Shown: in pieces, positions 1-6,280 of the stretch | How positions within the stretch are numbered: position 1 is the stretch's first letter | Layout of the letters: every line of letters begins with the position of its first letter | Virus record (IMG/VR): IMGVR_UViG_3300042889_000780 | Location: 1-20,139 of that record | Length of the DNA: 20,139 bases | Source of the DNA: a virus | Strand: one strand, 5' to 3' | The notes under the pieces: model-generated | Databases searched by the model: none | Told to the model about the DNA's origin: nothing | What the model saw: the letters and a program-made list of their open reading frames with translations, nothing else | Position numbers and translations under genes: made by a program

Positions 1-132
1 CCCACTGTGTGTCCTAGATTCGAAAACGCAAACCGCGGCTCCGGAATACTACTAGAGCACACGGACGGAATTAGCAAGGGTCTTCCTGAAACCTTAACAG
101 TAGCCGTAATAAATCCCTGGAACGTCAAGTAA
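1..132 (+). CDS. C-terminal end of an unknown protein
   Basis: An open frame runs from the window edge to a TAA at 130-132 and gives the last 43 residues of a protein that starts upstream. The visible tail contains an HTD tripeptide after a Gly-Ser-Gly stretch and ends in INPWNVK. HTD could be the HxD iron-binding motif of an oxygenase, but in that family the motif normally lies further from the C-terminus, so this is weak. The gene that follows is oxygenase-like and begins 37 nt later, behind its own late-type promoter box. Function not recognised. Confidence 0.6.
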   Translation, partial: PTVCPRFENANRGSGILLEHTDGISKGLPETLTVAVINPWNVK

Positions 133-136
133 CTAT

Positions 137-144
137 GATAAATA
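137..144 (+). promoter_or_regulatory. Late-type promoter box (GATAAATA)
   Basis: GATAAATA matches the NATAAATA late-promoter box of T4-like phages and lies 24 nt before the ATG at 169, with a GGAG ribosome binding site (160-163) in between. The same box at comparable positions before other genes here supports it. No -35 element is expected for this promoter class. Confidence 0.5.
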
Positions 145-168
145 TAGTTAATATATAATGGAGTTTTT

Positions 169-888
169 ATGAATTTACTAGAAGAATGTGTTTCGCACAG
201 TGCATATCACTTTGACCCAACCAGAATTGATCCAAGATTTGACGGAGTAATCGGATTGGGTAAGTTTGAAGGTGATTGGGCAAAAGAACTACAAGATGCA
301 ATAGCTGTATCTAAACCAACTACTATGGCCAATAGGGCACATAGTACAGTTGACGGGAAATCACTAACTCAACAATACTTCCCACCAAAAGGTAATGTAA
401 TAGAACATTACAATCAAGAAAAAGATTTCTTTAACGAGTCGACTGATTTTTCATATGAAAAATATGAGATTATCAATAAAACAGCAGAATTAGGCCCAAC
501 TATCATGAAGATGGTTAATGCTTTTAAATTTGAACCAGAACCTTTCCAATATACCTGCCATATCCAAATGTCGGGTCAAGTATTTCCGTATCATATTGAT
601 TTCTTCCAAAGAAGAACTAGATTTGCGCCACAGGATCAAACTAAGCTAATGCGTGTAATGGTTATGCTTACAGATTGGGTCCCTGGGCACTTGATTGGAT
701 ACGGAAATTATATACATCAAGGGTGGAAAGCTGGCGATTTCAACACTCTACGTCACGCACACACACCGCACTACTCCGCTAACGCAGCATTTACACCAAG
801 AGCAATGCTGTTAATTACAGGATTACGTACTCCTGAAACTGACGAATTCTTATGGAAAGCGTCAAACACTCCAAATATTAAAATTTGA
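169..888 (+). CDS. 2OG-Fe(II)-oxygenase-like (aspartyl/asparaginyl hydroxylase-like) protein
   Basis: A 239-residue protein starting at an ATG with GGAG at good spacing. The C-terminal half looks like a double-stranded beta-helix oxygenase. H142-I-D144 fits the HxD iron-binding motif, several histidines at 196-201 could supply the distal ligand, and R211 in a TPRAMLLITG strand would fit the 2-oxoglutarate-binding arginine. The order H-D, then H, then R resembles aspartyl/asparaginyl beta-hydroxylases. Such enzymes hydroxylate proteins or small molecules using Fe(II), O2 and 2-oxoglutarate; the substrate cannot be told. It stands before two di-iron proteins, a GATase-like protein and a radical SAM enzyme, so the region is rich in redox enzymes. 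The family assignment rests on motif order only. Confidence 0.55.
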   Translation: MNLLEECVSHSAYHFDPTRIDPRFDGVIGLGKFEGDWAKELQDAIAVSKPTTMANRAHSTVDGKSLTQQYFPPKGNVIEHYNQEKDFFNESTDFSYEKYEIINKTAELGPTIMKMVNAFKFEPEPFQYTCHIQMSGQVFPYHIDFFQRRTRFAPQDQTKLMRVMVMLTDWVPGHLIGYGNYIHQGWKAGDFNTLRHAHTPHYSANAAFTPRAMLLITGLRTPETDEFLWKASNTPNIKI

Positions 889-896
889 AATAAATA
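889..896 (+). promoter_or_regulatory. Late-type promoter box (AATAAATA)
   Basis: AATAAATA directly after the stop codon of the preceding gene and 27 nt before the ATG at 923, with a strong AAGGAG ribosome binding site in between. It fits the T4-like late promoter consensus NATAAATA and would start the transcript of the di-iron gene pair. Confidence 0.5.
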
Positions 897-922
897 CAAT
901 AGACAACCAAGGAGAGTCAACC

Positions 923-1678
923 ATGACAACATCAGAACAAGTAGTAGATCAAATCTGGGAAGATACGGAAGTTCTTTACAGAGCAAGTGAATTACAAATC
1001 AAAGCATTTTACGACAGTAAGCCAGCTAAAGAGCATTTAGTTAAAAACTTTACACGTAGAATGGTTAACGAAAGAATGAATTTAACAGAAATTATGAAAT
1101 CTGTAGCAAATTCAGACGCAAGCGCAGACCCAAAAGAACTCATGAGCCTATGTAAACAAGCTCTTGACGAAGCCAATCACTTCCGTATGGTACGTGATGT
1201 AGTTGAATATATCGGCGAAGAAAAAGTCGACATTGGATCAACTGTTACACGTGAACTAGAAGACACATTCGTTAAAGGTGCTAAACTTTTAAAGAAATAC
1301 AATTGCGAAAACGATCCTATCGCTCTTGCTTTATACCAAGCAATTGTTGAAGGGCAAGCAAGCCGTAACTGGCAAATGATGGCAGACTGCCTAACAGATC
1401 CGTTCCTTGCTAATACATACGCAAAGATCGCAGCTGATGAGCGTTTCCACAGTAAAATAGGTAAAACACAGTTAGTGAAATTACTTGACACAGAAGAAAA
1501 GCAACAGTACGCACGTACAATCGCTGATCAGATGCGTAAAGATATGTTCCAAGTTAACTGTAACGGCACAATGCGAATTGAAGAAAGCCGTCAGATGGTA
1601 GAAGATTTCTATGGCGCTGACTGGGCATTAGATGCTCGCGGCGAACATAAAACCACAGCAGTGGCAGAAATTTATTAA
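923..1678 (+). CDS. Ferritin-like di-iron protein, copy A
   Basis: A 251-residue helical protein with the complete ligand set of a ferritin-like di-iron carboxylate enzyme: E50 (VNERMN), E83-x-x-H86 (DEANHF), E143 (VEGQASRNW) and E173-x-x-H176 (DERFHSK). The two ExxH motifs are shared by aldehyde deformylating oxygenases, PaaA-type monooxygenases and the tRNA hydroxylase MiaE; I cannot choose between these. It likely binds two irons and activates O2. A strong AAGGAG precedes the ATG. The next gene is a paralog only 15 nt away, so the two proteins may form a heteromer. A tRNA-modifying role would suit the huge tRNA array nearby, but that is only an idea. Confidence 0.75.
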   Translation: MTTSEQVVDQIWEDTEVLYRASELQIKAFYDSKPAKEHLVKNFTRRMVNERMNLTEIMKSVANSDASADPKELMSLCKQALDEANHFRMVRDVVEYIGEEKVDIGSTVTRELEDTFVKGAKLLKKYNCENDPIALALYQAIVEGQASRNWQMMADCLTDPFLANTYAKIAADERFHSKIGKTQLVKLLDTEEKQQYARTIADQMRKDMFQVNCNGTMRIEESRQMVEDFYGADWALDARGEHKTTAVAEIY

Positions 1679-1693
1679 TCAGGAGAATTAACT

Positions 1694-2473
1694 ATGAAAT
1701 TTGATACAGCAGAATTAGAAAAAATGGTAGCCGAAGAAGTCGGCAGCAAGCAAGTAACTTCATTTGTAGATCAAATCGAAGCGGAAAATGAAACATTGTT
1801 TGCAGCTTCGGAGCGTCAAGTTGAAGCATACTACAAAGGCAGAACAAGAGAAGAATTAGTCAAGCACTTCACTGGCCGCATGGTTAATGAACGCATGAAC
1901 ATGATTGAACTTGCTGGCCAAGTGGCTAATGCTCCAGTCGACATGGATCCAAAAGAACTTCAGTTGTTGAGCAAGCAGGCCCTGGACGAAGCCAATCACT
2001 TCCGTATGGTTAAAGATGTTGTTGAATATCTAAATCAAGGTCCTATCGATGTTGCTGCAGCAGTTGAGTTTGACATGGCAAATAACAAAGCAATTCGTGG
2101 CGCAAAGATTCTTACAGAATATAATTGCGACACAGACGAATTAGCCATGGCGTTATATCAGTTGATCGGCGAAGGCCGTGCTGCACGTAACTGGGCCATG
2201 ATGGCAACTTGTGTTGAAGATTCTTTCATTGCAACCACTTATGCTAAGATTGCTCGTGATGAAAAATTTCATAGCAAGATGGGACGTCGTAAACTTTTAC
2301 AAATCTGTGACACACCTGAAAAGCAAGCTCGCGTAGTTGAGTTGGCAAAACAGATGCGTTTAGATTTGTTCGAAGTTAACTGTAAAGGTACAGTGGAATT
2401 ACCAGGCACTCGTGAAATGATCGAAGCTGCTTATGGCAAAACTACTCGCCCGTTAACACAAGAGCAGGTATAA
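1694..2473 (+). CDS. Ferritin-like di-iron protein, copy B
   Basis: A 259-residue paralog of the preceding protein, with identical blocks such as RMVNERMN, QALDEANHFRMV and CDT/CEN spacing before the third helix. All ligands are kept: E66, E99-x-x-H102, E160 and E190-x-x-H193. It has an N-terminal extension of about 16 residues relative to copy A. AGGAG lies upstream at 1680-1684. Because both copies keep all iron ligands, neither looks like an inactive subunit. The reading frame ends one base before the TTG start of the amidotransferase-like gene, so the three are probably translated together. The chemistry and substrate are unknown. Confidence 0.75.
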   Translation: MKFDTAELEKMVAEEVGSKQVTSFVDQIEAENETLFAASERQVEAYYKGRTREELVKHFTGRMVNERMNMIELAGQVANAPVDMDPKELQLLSKQALDEANHFRMVKDVVEYLNQGPIDVAAAVEFDMANNKAIRGAKILTEYNCDTDELAMALYQLIGEGRAARNWAMMATCVEDSFIATTYAKIARDEKFHSKMGRRKLLQICDTPEKQARVVELAKQMRLDLFEVNCKGTVELPGTREMIEAAYGKTTRPLTQEQV

Positions 2474-2474
2474 G

Positions 2475-3068
2475 TTGAAAATTGCAATTAGTCAACGTGA
2501 AGAGATTGTTGGAAACAGCGGTCTCACACATGATTGTTTAAGTCATGTATGGCATACCTTCTTGAAGAAACATGATGTTATGCCCATACCAAATGTGGAT
2601 ACTGGTAAGATTTACGAATTTGATATGTTAATATTAAGTGGCGGGAATTCTAGTATGACACGTTTGTACACTGAGTTAAAGTTATATAACTATGCTATAG
2701 AACACAATATTCCTATTCTTGGTATTTGTCATGGGGCATTTTTTCTAGCAGAGATATCTGGAGCAGTGTGTGATGATATTGAAAATCATAGAGGAACAGA
2801 ACATGTAGTAACAATGGAAGGACATAATGTGTTAGTTAATAGCTTCCACGGTTCTAACATTGTTACTGTAGGTACTGATTATGACGCAATTGCAGTAGAC
2901 TTAGATGGCAACATCGAAGGGTTTAAACATAAGACTAAACCAATCTGGGGTTTAGTGTGGCATCCTGAAATGATGGAAGTTCCTGTACTGCCCAATGAAG
3001 TTAACGAACTGTTAGGAATTAACAAGAACGTTTTAAATCACATACCAGATTGGATTGAATCAATCTAA
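2475..3068 (+). CDS. Class I glutamine amidotransferase-like hydrolase (peptidase C26 type)
   Basis: A 197-residue protein with the class I GATase signature: LILSGGN at 52-58, nucleophile C85 in ILGICHG, and the catalytic His-Glu pair H163/E165 in VWHPE. It resembles the stand-alone gamma-glutamyl hydrolases (PuuD-like) that cut gamma-glutamyl amides, but it could also deliver ammonia to a partner. The start is a TTG one base after the preceding stop, without a separate strong ribosome binding site, which suggests translational coupling with di-iron copy B. A perfect terminator follows the stop codon, so it ends the operon. A gamma-glutamyl-handling enzyme beside two oxygenases hints at a small biosynthetic or modification pathway. 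Confidence 0.8.
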   Translation: MKIAISQREEIVGNSGLTHDCLSHVWHTFLKKHDVMPIPNVDTGKIYEFDMLILSGGNSSMTRLYTELKLYNYAIEHNIPILGICHGAFFLAEISGAVCDDIENHRGTEHVVTMEGHNVLVNSFHGSNIVTVGTDYDAIAVDLDGNIEGFKHKTKPIWGLVWHPEMMEVPVLPNEVNELLGINKNVLNHIPDWIESI

Positions 3069-3086
3069 ACACAAATTGATTTATAA

Positions 3087-3115
3087 ACAATGTGGCTTCG
3101 GCCACATTGTTTTTT
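3087..3115 (+). terminator. Rho-independent terminator (UUCG hairpin)
   Basis: A perfect 10-bp stem (3087-3096 with 3101-3110) closed by a TTCG tetraloop and followed by five T (3111-3115). It ends the di-iron/amidotransferase transcript. It also shows that the GTG at 3092 is not a real start of the next gene, because that codon lies inside the terminator stem. Confidence 0.92.
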
Positions 3116-3127
3116 ATGCTACAAAAT

Positions 3128-4153
3128 ATGAATCTCCTAAGAATTGAAAAAGACAATTGGTTAACTGATTACATTGTACATTGGAAGCCACTTGATATGT
3201 GTAATTACGACTGTTCTTATTGCGAGCCTTACAATCACAGAACTATAGATGTTAACACAATGCCAAAAGTCGAAGACTTAATGGCAGTATCGGACAAGAT
3301 AAAGGCAGCAGTGCCGGAAGATAAAACTGTGTTAGTAGTACTAACTGGCGGCGAACCTTTTCTCATACCAAATTTTGAGTTATTCTTACAACGATTAGTA
3401 GAACACAAGTTTAAGATTTTTATTTTTACTAATGGTAGTATGCCCGCAAAGATGTACGAGCGTTGTAGCGAAGCTTTAAAATCTGTTAACATATTTCTTA
3501 GTTTTCATCCAGAAACCGCAGATATTGAAAAATTTGTTAATCTTGCAGTGCGTCTAAAAGAAAATGGCGGCAAAGTTGAAGTACGGGCCATGCTGGTGCC
3601 TACGCTGTTCGATAGAGTGAATGTGTTAGAAGAAAAGTTAAAACCGCACTCGATTGGCATTAACAAACTTATTATATTCCCATTAGTAAACACTACTACC
3701 CAGCACATTAATTTGCCATTCCAAACAAGTAGACACCTTGAAGATTACACACAAAAGTCTGATTTAACTCTTGATTATTTTTCCGAAGACGAAAAAGCTA
3801 TTATTAAATCAATAGAGGATGAGCGTAAAAACGCAGCACCCACTAACAATCGAAAAAATTTTAAGATAAACTTAACTGTAGAAGAAGATGGCATAATTAA
3901 AACTACACAGGCAAGTGCATACTCTATTATAATGAAAGACTTAAACAAGTTCAAAGGCTGGAGTTGTAATGTAGGAATGAAAAAACTTGCTATAGATGCC
4001 AACGGCGACATGCACTTTGGCATTTGTAAGAACGATGGCAAGATTGGCAATGTGTTCAACGATGAAATAGTTTTCAACACAATTCCAACTATATGTAGAC
4101 GATCACAGTGTCTAACAGTTGACGAAATTATGGTAACTAAACATGTAATCTAG
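3128..4153 (+). CDS. Radical SAM enzyme with extra C-terminal cysteines
   Basis: A 341-residue protein from the ATG at 3128; the ATG at 3116 is an alternative. Neither has a clear ribosome binding site because the terminator lies immediately upstream. C25-x3-C29-x2-C32 is the radical SAM 4Fe-4S motif and TGGEPFL follows, as in the family. The C-terminal third has further cysteines (in WSCNVG, FGIC and CRRSQC) that could hold an auxiliary SPASM-like cluster, as in peptide-modifying or sulfatase-maturing enzymes. The substrate is unknown; no small precursor peptide is obvious beside it. It ends in TAG, which matters because a tRNA with a CTA anticodon lies downstream; readthrough would add only five residues before TAA. 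Confidence 0.85.
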   Translation: MNLLRIEKDNWLTDYIVHWKPLDMCNYDCSYCEPYNHRTIDVNTMPKVEDLMAVSDKIKAAVPEDKTVLVVLTGGEPFLIPNFELFLQRLVEHKFKIFIFTNGSMPAKMYERCSEALKSVNIFLSFHPETADIEKFVNLAVRLKENGGKVEVRAMLVPTLFDRVNVLEEKLKPHSIGINKLIIFPLVNTTTQHINLPFQTSRHLEDYTQKSDLTLDYFSEDEKAIIKSIEDERKNAAPTNNRKNFKINLTVEEDGIIKTTQASAYSIIMKDLNKFKGWSCNVGMKKLAIDANGDMHFGICKNDGKIGNVFNDEIVFNTIPTICRRSQCLTVDEIMVTKHVI

Positions 4154-4173
4154 ACTGTTCATTTTAAATAACG

Positions 4174-4215
4174 ATGTGGCTTTTTTATTTTGTTGTAAAA
4201 ATGCCACATTATCAT
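4174..4215 (+). other. Hairpin with T-rich loop after the radical SAM gene
   Basis: GATGTGGC at about 4174 pairs with GCCACATTATC near 4203-4213 around a T-rich 20-nt loop. The stem arms are close to those of the terminator at 3087, but a T-run follows neither arm on the + strand, so it looks like a decayed terminator or a processing site. The exact role is not clear. Confidence 0.4.
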
Positions 4216-4222
4216 ATGGCTC

Positions 4223-4251
4223 TTGACAAAGAGACTAAATAAACATACAAT
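4223..4251 (+). promoter_or_regulatory. Sigma70 promoter P1 (tandem set)
   Basis: TTGACA (4223-4228), 17-bp spacer, TACAAT (4246-4251). It is the first of three tandem promoters pointing into the tRNA region. The surrounding bases (GAGACTAA, then TACAATAGAAA) recur at the second promoter, suggesting duplication. Confidence 0.85.
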
Positions 4252-4308
4252 AGAAAGACTGTTAAAGATTCGCTGTTAAAACAATTTGTCCAAAAAGACA
4301 AAAAGTTG

Positions 4309-4337
4309 TTGACACAGAGACTAATTAGTAGTACAAT
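4309..4337 (+). promoter_or_regulatory. Sigma70 promoter P2 (tandem set)
   Basis: TTGACA (4309-4314), 17-bp spacer, TACAAT (4332-4337), 86 nt after P1 and with the same flanking words. A small hairpin GTTGTA-AAAA-TACAAC follows near 4373-4388. Confidence 0.85.
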
Positions 4338-4408
4338 AGAAACAAGTTAGCAAACAATGTAGTCTGCGAGTGTTGTAAAAATACAACAAAGAAAGATTCC
4401 AAAAGTTG

Positions 4409-4464
4409 TTGACAGGGACGCTGAAAGGCGTTATAATTAACACATAGACAGCAATGGTGCTGTT
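4409..4464 (+). promoter_or_regulatory. Sigma70 promoter P3 with boxB-like hairpin
   Basis: TTGACA (4409-4414), 17-bp spacer and TATAAT (4432-4437), a full consensus promoter. About 11 nt after the -10 box comes the hairpin ACAGCA-ATGG-TGCTGT. The layout (-10, then CACATAG, then a 6-bp hairpin with 4-nt loop) is repeated at the promoter at 13970, which suggests a shared leader element for antitermination or 5' protection. Confidence 0.88.
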
Positions 4465-4494
4465 TAAGTAAACAAGGTTTTAAAGAGAAACAAA

Positions 4495-4641
4495 ATGCAA
4501 TTGTCCAATAGACATCAACTGTTTAATACGATGCCCAAACAGGCAGGTGTAATAGCCTGCGCTTGGTTATCGATTAATGGCGGAAGTCTATCATATGATC
4601 GTACACCAGAGATTTCAAGGGTCCGGGAGGACATTGTGTAA
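4495..4641 (+). CDS. Small ORF, possible leader peptide (48 aa)
   Basis: ATG at 4495 with only a weak AAAGAG upstream, 48 codons, TAA stop. No family is recognised. It lies between the strong tandem promoters and a terminator at 4668-4696. A GGGTCC word within the ORF (about 4619-4624) can pair with GGACCC (4665-4670), which overlaps the 5' arm of the terminator. The ORF may therefore be a leader peptide whose translation affects termination, or the whole stretch may be a noncoding structured leader. Confidence 0.4.
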   Translation: MQLSNRHQLFNTMPKQAGVIACAWLSINGGSLSYDRTPEISRVREDIV

Positions 4642-4667
4642 CACAAATTACACGCTCACTCCAAGGA

Positions 4668-4696
4668 CCCTAGGATTAACACTCCTGGGGTTTTTT
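4668..4696 (+). terminator. Terminator or attenuator before the tRNA region
   Basis: CCCTAGGA (4668-4675) pairs with TCCTGGGG (4683-4690) around a 7-nt loop and is followed by TTTTTT (4691-4696). Placed between strong promoters and the tRNA array it would act as an attenuator; an upstream GGGTCC can compete for part of its 5' arm. Confidence 0.75.
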
Positions 4697-4712
4697 GTTT
4701 TTCGCAAGAAGA

Positions 4713-4865
4713 ATGATAGAAAAAAAGATTAAAGAAGCAGAGTGGACTAGGCAGTACGAGTTAACTAAAGAACAGTTCAAGCAATTGATTGTGAACAAGT
4801 TAGCAAGAGCTAAACTATACCACAAAGCTGTTGGAAAGCGCGAGATTGCTCAAGGGCAGTTGTAG
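4713..4865 (+). CDS. Hypothetical basic small protein (50 aa)
   Basis: ATG at 4713, 50 codons, ending with TAG at 4863-4865. The protein is Lys/Glu-rich and probably helical (EAEWTRQYELTKEQFKQLI, then LARAKLYHKAV). There is only a purine-rich AAGAAGA before the start. No family is recognised. If the CTA-anticodon tRNA of this phage decodes UAG, readthrough would add 15 residues up to a TAA. It could be a phage early protein; the confidence comes from the coding-like composition. Confidence 0.45.
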   Translation: MIEKKIKEAEWTRQYELTKEQFKQLIVNKLARAKLYHKAVGKREIAQGQL

Positions 4866-4974
4866 ACCGCAAAGTGTGAACATACAGGAAACGAGGTCCT
4901 GGCCCGCACTTAAAACATGGGCAAACGGGCGGTGGCAAGGATGAAACTCTTCTTCTAGAGCGAAAAATCTGTCA

Positions 4975-5050
4975 TATTAAAAGCAATTGGTGTTGGGCTA
5001 GTCCTTGGAGGCTAGTGGAACATAGTTCTTCCTGCTAGTGGCTTTTAATA
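4975..5050 (+). ncRNA. Structured noncoding RNA upstream of the first tRNA
   Basis: A perfect 10-bp stem, TATTAAAAGC (4975-4984) with GCTTTTAATA (5041-5050), encloses three copies of the word GCTAGT and smaller hairpins. Together with GCCCG/CGGGC pairing near 4897-4928, the stretch 4866-5123 looks like structured leader RNA, not coding sequence. No known RNA family is recognised. Confidence 0.45.
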
Positions 5051-5123
5051 TACACATTCTTTATAAGTGAACATAGTTTGCTTATGGATTGGTAATTACC
5101 GGTCGTGAGTGTGTTAACAAATT

Positions 5124-5211
5124 GGAGGTTGTTCCCTGTTGCCGGCTGTAACCCGGTAGACATATTAAGCAGGGTGGCTGTCAAGTGGTTCGATTCCATC
5201 AGCCTCCACCA
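5124..5211 (+). tRNA. Atypical tRNA-Tyr-like gene (anticodon GTA)
   Basis: Acceptor GGAGGTT/AGCCTCC with encoded ACCA, T-loop TTCGATT, and an anticodon arm GCCGG-CTGTAAC-CCGGT with anticodon GTA. No normal D-arm can be drawn. Instead CCCTG (5134-5138) can pair with CAGGG (5170-5174), enclosing the anticodon arm, and the T-stem has a mismatch. A regular tRNA-Tyr(GTA) lies in cluster 2, so this copy may be degenerate, a tRNA mimic, or may need processing. Confidence 0.6.
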
Positions 5212-5212
5212 A

Positions 5213-5279
5213 TTTTAGGATAGCAACAGCAAAAATTCTAATTTCACTTTTAATGGAAAAAAGATGCTATCCTGTTTTA
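5213..5279 (+). ncRNA. AGGAT/CAGCA element 1
   Basis: 5' half AGGATAGCAACAGCA right after the tRNA CCA; 3' half TGCTATCCTGTTTTA just before the next tRNA. The stem GGATAGC (5218-5224) pairs with GCTATCC (5266-5272), around an AT-rich insert of about 35 nt. AACA after the 5' stem arm can also pair with TGTT after the 3' arm, giving an H-type pseudoknot topology. Member of an eight-copy family in this window. Confidence 0.7.
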
Positions 5280-5283
5280 TTAC

Positions 5284-5358
5284 ATCGCGTTTGACTTCTG
5301 GTGAGGTCCGTAGGCTTTCAACTTACTCAGGCGGGTTCGATCCCCGTACGCGATACCA
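5284..5358 (+). tRNA. tRNA-Glu (TTC), cluster 1 copy
   Basis: Acceptor ATCGCGT/ACGCGAT with encoded ACCA, D-stem GACT/GGTC, anticodon loop CTTTCAA, T-stem GCGGG/CCCGT. Very different in sequence from the canonical Glu copy at 10517. Confidence 0.9.
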
Positions 5359-5362
5359 ACAT

Positions 5363-5438
5363 GCCATGGTAGTCCTCGGGGTAGGGCAGCGGATTGTCTA
5401 TCCGTACCAGGCGGGTTCGAGTCCCGTCCATGGCGCCA
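5363..5438 (+). tRNA. tRNA-Asp (GTC), cluster 1 copy
   Basis: Acceptor GCCATGG/CCATGGC, GCCA end encoded, anticodon loop TTGTCTA. Position 37 is T, unusual for Asp. A canonical Asp copy lies at 10840. Confidence 0.9.
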
Positions 5439-5445
5439 ATTTTAT

Positions 5446-5523
5446 TGTCCGAGAGCAAGCATGGTGTAGGCGCTTCGCTGTTAACGAAGAATGAGCTAGG
5501 TTCGATCCCTAGTCGGACAGCCA
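5446..5523 (+). tRNA. tRNA-Asn (GTT), cluster 1 copy
   Basis: Acceptor TGTCCGA/TCGGACA with encoded GCCA, anticodon stem CTTCG/CGAAG, loop CTGTTAA. Its CCA end forms the start of the spacer hairpin that follows. Confidence 0.9.
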
Positions 5524-5594
5524 ATTACAAAGTATACTAAAGACGTATAACGCAGACTCTTTTGACGAGTTAGAATAGTATGCTTTGTAATTGG
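5521..5594 (+). repeat. Spacer hairpin linking tRNA-Asn and tRNA-Ala
   Basis: The 19-nt arms 5521-5539 and 5576-5594 pair with one mismatch. The 5' arm starts in the CCA of tRNA-Asn and the 3' arm ends in the first bases of tRNA-Ala, so the mature ends of both tRNAs are held in one helix. Probably a precursor processing structure. Confidence 0.7.
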
Positions 5595-5667
5595 GGGCAG
5601 TAGTGGGCTACGGCGTTGCCTTGCAAGCATCGTGACTAGAAGGGTTCGATTCCCTCGGCCTCCACCA
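5593..5667 (+). tRNA. tRNA-Ala (TGC), cluster 1 copy
   Basis: Acceptor GGGGGCA/GGCCTCC (last pair mismatched), encoded ACCA, anticodon loop CTTGCAA. The D-arm GTAG-TGGG-CTAC has only a 4-nt loop and the anticodon stem has a T-T mismatch. A canonical Ala copy lies at 12712. Confidence 0.85.
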
Positions 5668-5674
5668 ATTTTAT

Positions 5675-5750
5675 CTCTCTAAAGCGTTATCAGGTTGCGT
5701 ACACGGTTTGGGGCCGTGTGGTCCAGGTTCGAATCCTGGTAGGGAGACCA
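5675..5750 (+). tRNA. tRNA-Pro (TGG), cluster 1 copy
   Basis: Acceptor CTCTCTA/TAGGGAG, encoded ACCA, anticodon stem CACGG/CCGTG, loop TTTGGGG, T-stem CCAGG/CCTGG. A canonical Pro copy lies at 13862. Confidence 0.92.
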
Positions 5751-5758
5751 AGTATAAT

Positions 5759-5834
5759 GCACCTTTAGCTGATGTGGTCATAGCGGCGGTCTGAAGAGCC
5801 GTTGAAGTTGGTTCGATTCCAACAGGGTGTACCA
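5759..5834 (+). tRNA. tRNA-Phe (GAA)
   Basis: Acceptor GCACCTT/AGGGTGT, encoded ACCA, D-stem GCT/AGC, anticodon loop CTGAAGA with anticodon GAA, T-stem GTTGG/CCAAC. Confidence 0.9.
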
Positions 5835-5899
5835 TTTTAGGATGCGAACAGCAAATTCAAAAATTCAACTTTTAATTGAAAAATAAGCATCCTGTTTTA
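5835..5899 (+). ncRNA. AGGAT/CAGCA element 2
   Basis: 5' half AGGATGCGAACAGCA (stem arm 5840-5845), 3' half GCATCCTGTTTTA (5887-5892 pairs). The stem is GGATGC/GCATCC where element 1 has GGATAGC/GCTATCC, a compensatory change. The insert contains TTCAA...TTGAA. It lies between tRNA-Phe and the ribosome binding site of the small gene at 5913, so it could also act as a 5' leader. Confidence 0.7.
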
Positions 5900-5912
5900 T
5901 AAAGGAAATCCT

Positions 5913-6041
5913 ATGGCAAATGTCAAAAAAGGTAACCTAACTGCGCCTCCACAATGGTGGAAGCATTTGAAAGATTGGAAACGAGTGTTCTGGAAATCAG
6001 AACGCCAAGCACAAAAGAGAAATATCAACAAAGGAGAATGA
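5913..6041 (+). CDS. Small basic Trp-rich hypothetical protein (42 aa)
   Basis: ATG at 5913 with AAAGGA seven bases upstream; 42 codons, TGA stop. The protein is strongly basic with five tryptophans (PPQWWKHLK, DWKRVFWKSER). Short WWKHL...KR.FWK proteins occur in T4-like phages as conserved hypotheticals, to my memory. The charge suggests nucleic-acid or ribosome binding, but no function can be assigned. It follows structured element 2, inside the tRNA array. Confidence 0.7.
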   Translation: MANVKKGNLTAPPQWWKHLKDWKRVFWKSERQAQKRNINKGE

Positions 6042-6042
6042 C

Positions 6043-6066
6043 ATGAAACGTACAGGTAAACTGTAG
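6043..6066 (+). CDS. Possible 7-codon leader peptide (MKRTGKL)
   Basis: A very good AAGGAG (6031-6036) precedes an ATG followed by seven codons and TAG. The stop codon touches a long hairpin (6066-6101). A strong ribosome binding site, mini-ORF and hairpin just before a tRNA is the layout of a leader peptide. It may equally be a remnant of a longer gene. Confidence 0.35.
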   Translation: MKRTGKL

Positions 6067-6101
6067 TGTCATCCCGGATCCCGTATGGTCCTGGATGGCA
6101 C
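6066..6101 (+). other. Long hairpin before tRNA-Lys
   Basis: Arms 6066-6079 and 6088-6101 pair over 14 positions with one mismatch around an 8-nt loop. No T-run follows, so it is not an intrinsic terminator; possibly an RNase III or RNase E processing site ahead of tRNA-Lys. Confidence 0.6.
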
Positions 6102-6126
6102 GTAAAAGAAAATATTTACGATCCAT

Positions 6127-6202
6127 CCACAGCTGGCGTTAACGGTAGCGTACTCGGCTCTTAACCGATGAGGTGTCAGTTCGAATCTGACGCTGTGGAC
6201 CA
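6127..6202 (+). tRNA. tRNA-Lys (CTT)
   Basis: Acceptor CCACAGC/GCTGTGG, encoded ACCA, anticodon loop CTCTTAA, T-stem GTCAG/CTGAC. Confidence 0.9.
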
Positions 6203-6205
6203 TAT

Positions 6206-6280
6206 GGGGGTATAATTCAACGGCTAGAATATCCGGCTTTTAACCGGTCTATCAGGGTTCGATTCCCTGTGCCCCTACCA
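6206..6280 (+). tRNA. tRNA-Lys (TTT)
   Basis: Acceptor GGGGGTA/TGCCCCT, encoded ACCA, anticodon loop CTTTTAA, T-stem CAGGG/CCCTG. Only 3 nt from the preceding tRNA. Confidence 0.92.

Noticed and set aside
3092-3127. GTG at 3092 as start of the radical SAM gene
   Set aside because: The codon lies inside a perfect rho-independent terminator stem; downstream ATGs at 3116 or 3128 are more plausible.
5213-5279. Elements 1-3 as plain intrinsic terminators
   Set aside because: The loop is too long, the conserved CAGCA block has no role in a terminator, and other family members lack a T-run after the stem.
5264-5524. Open reading frames on both strands across tRNA genes
   Set aside because: They encode fragments such as GTRTR or GIEP that are just translated antisense tRNA T-arms, with no ribosome binding sites. 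The same holds for similar frames at 6613-6822, 7401-8003, 10630-10849 and 11403-11606.
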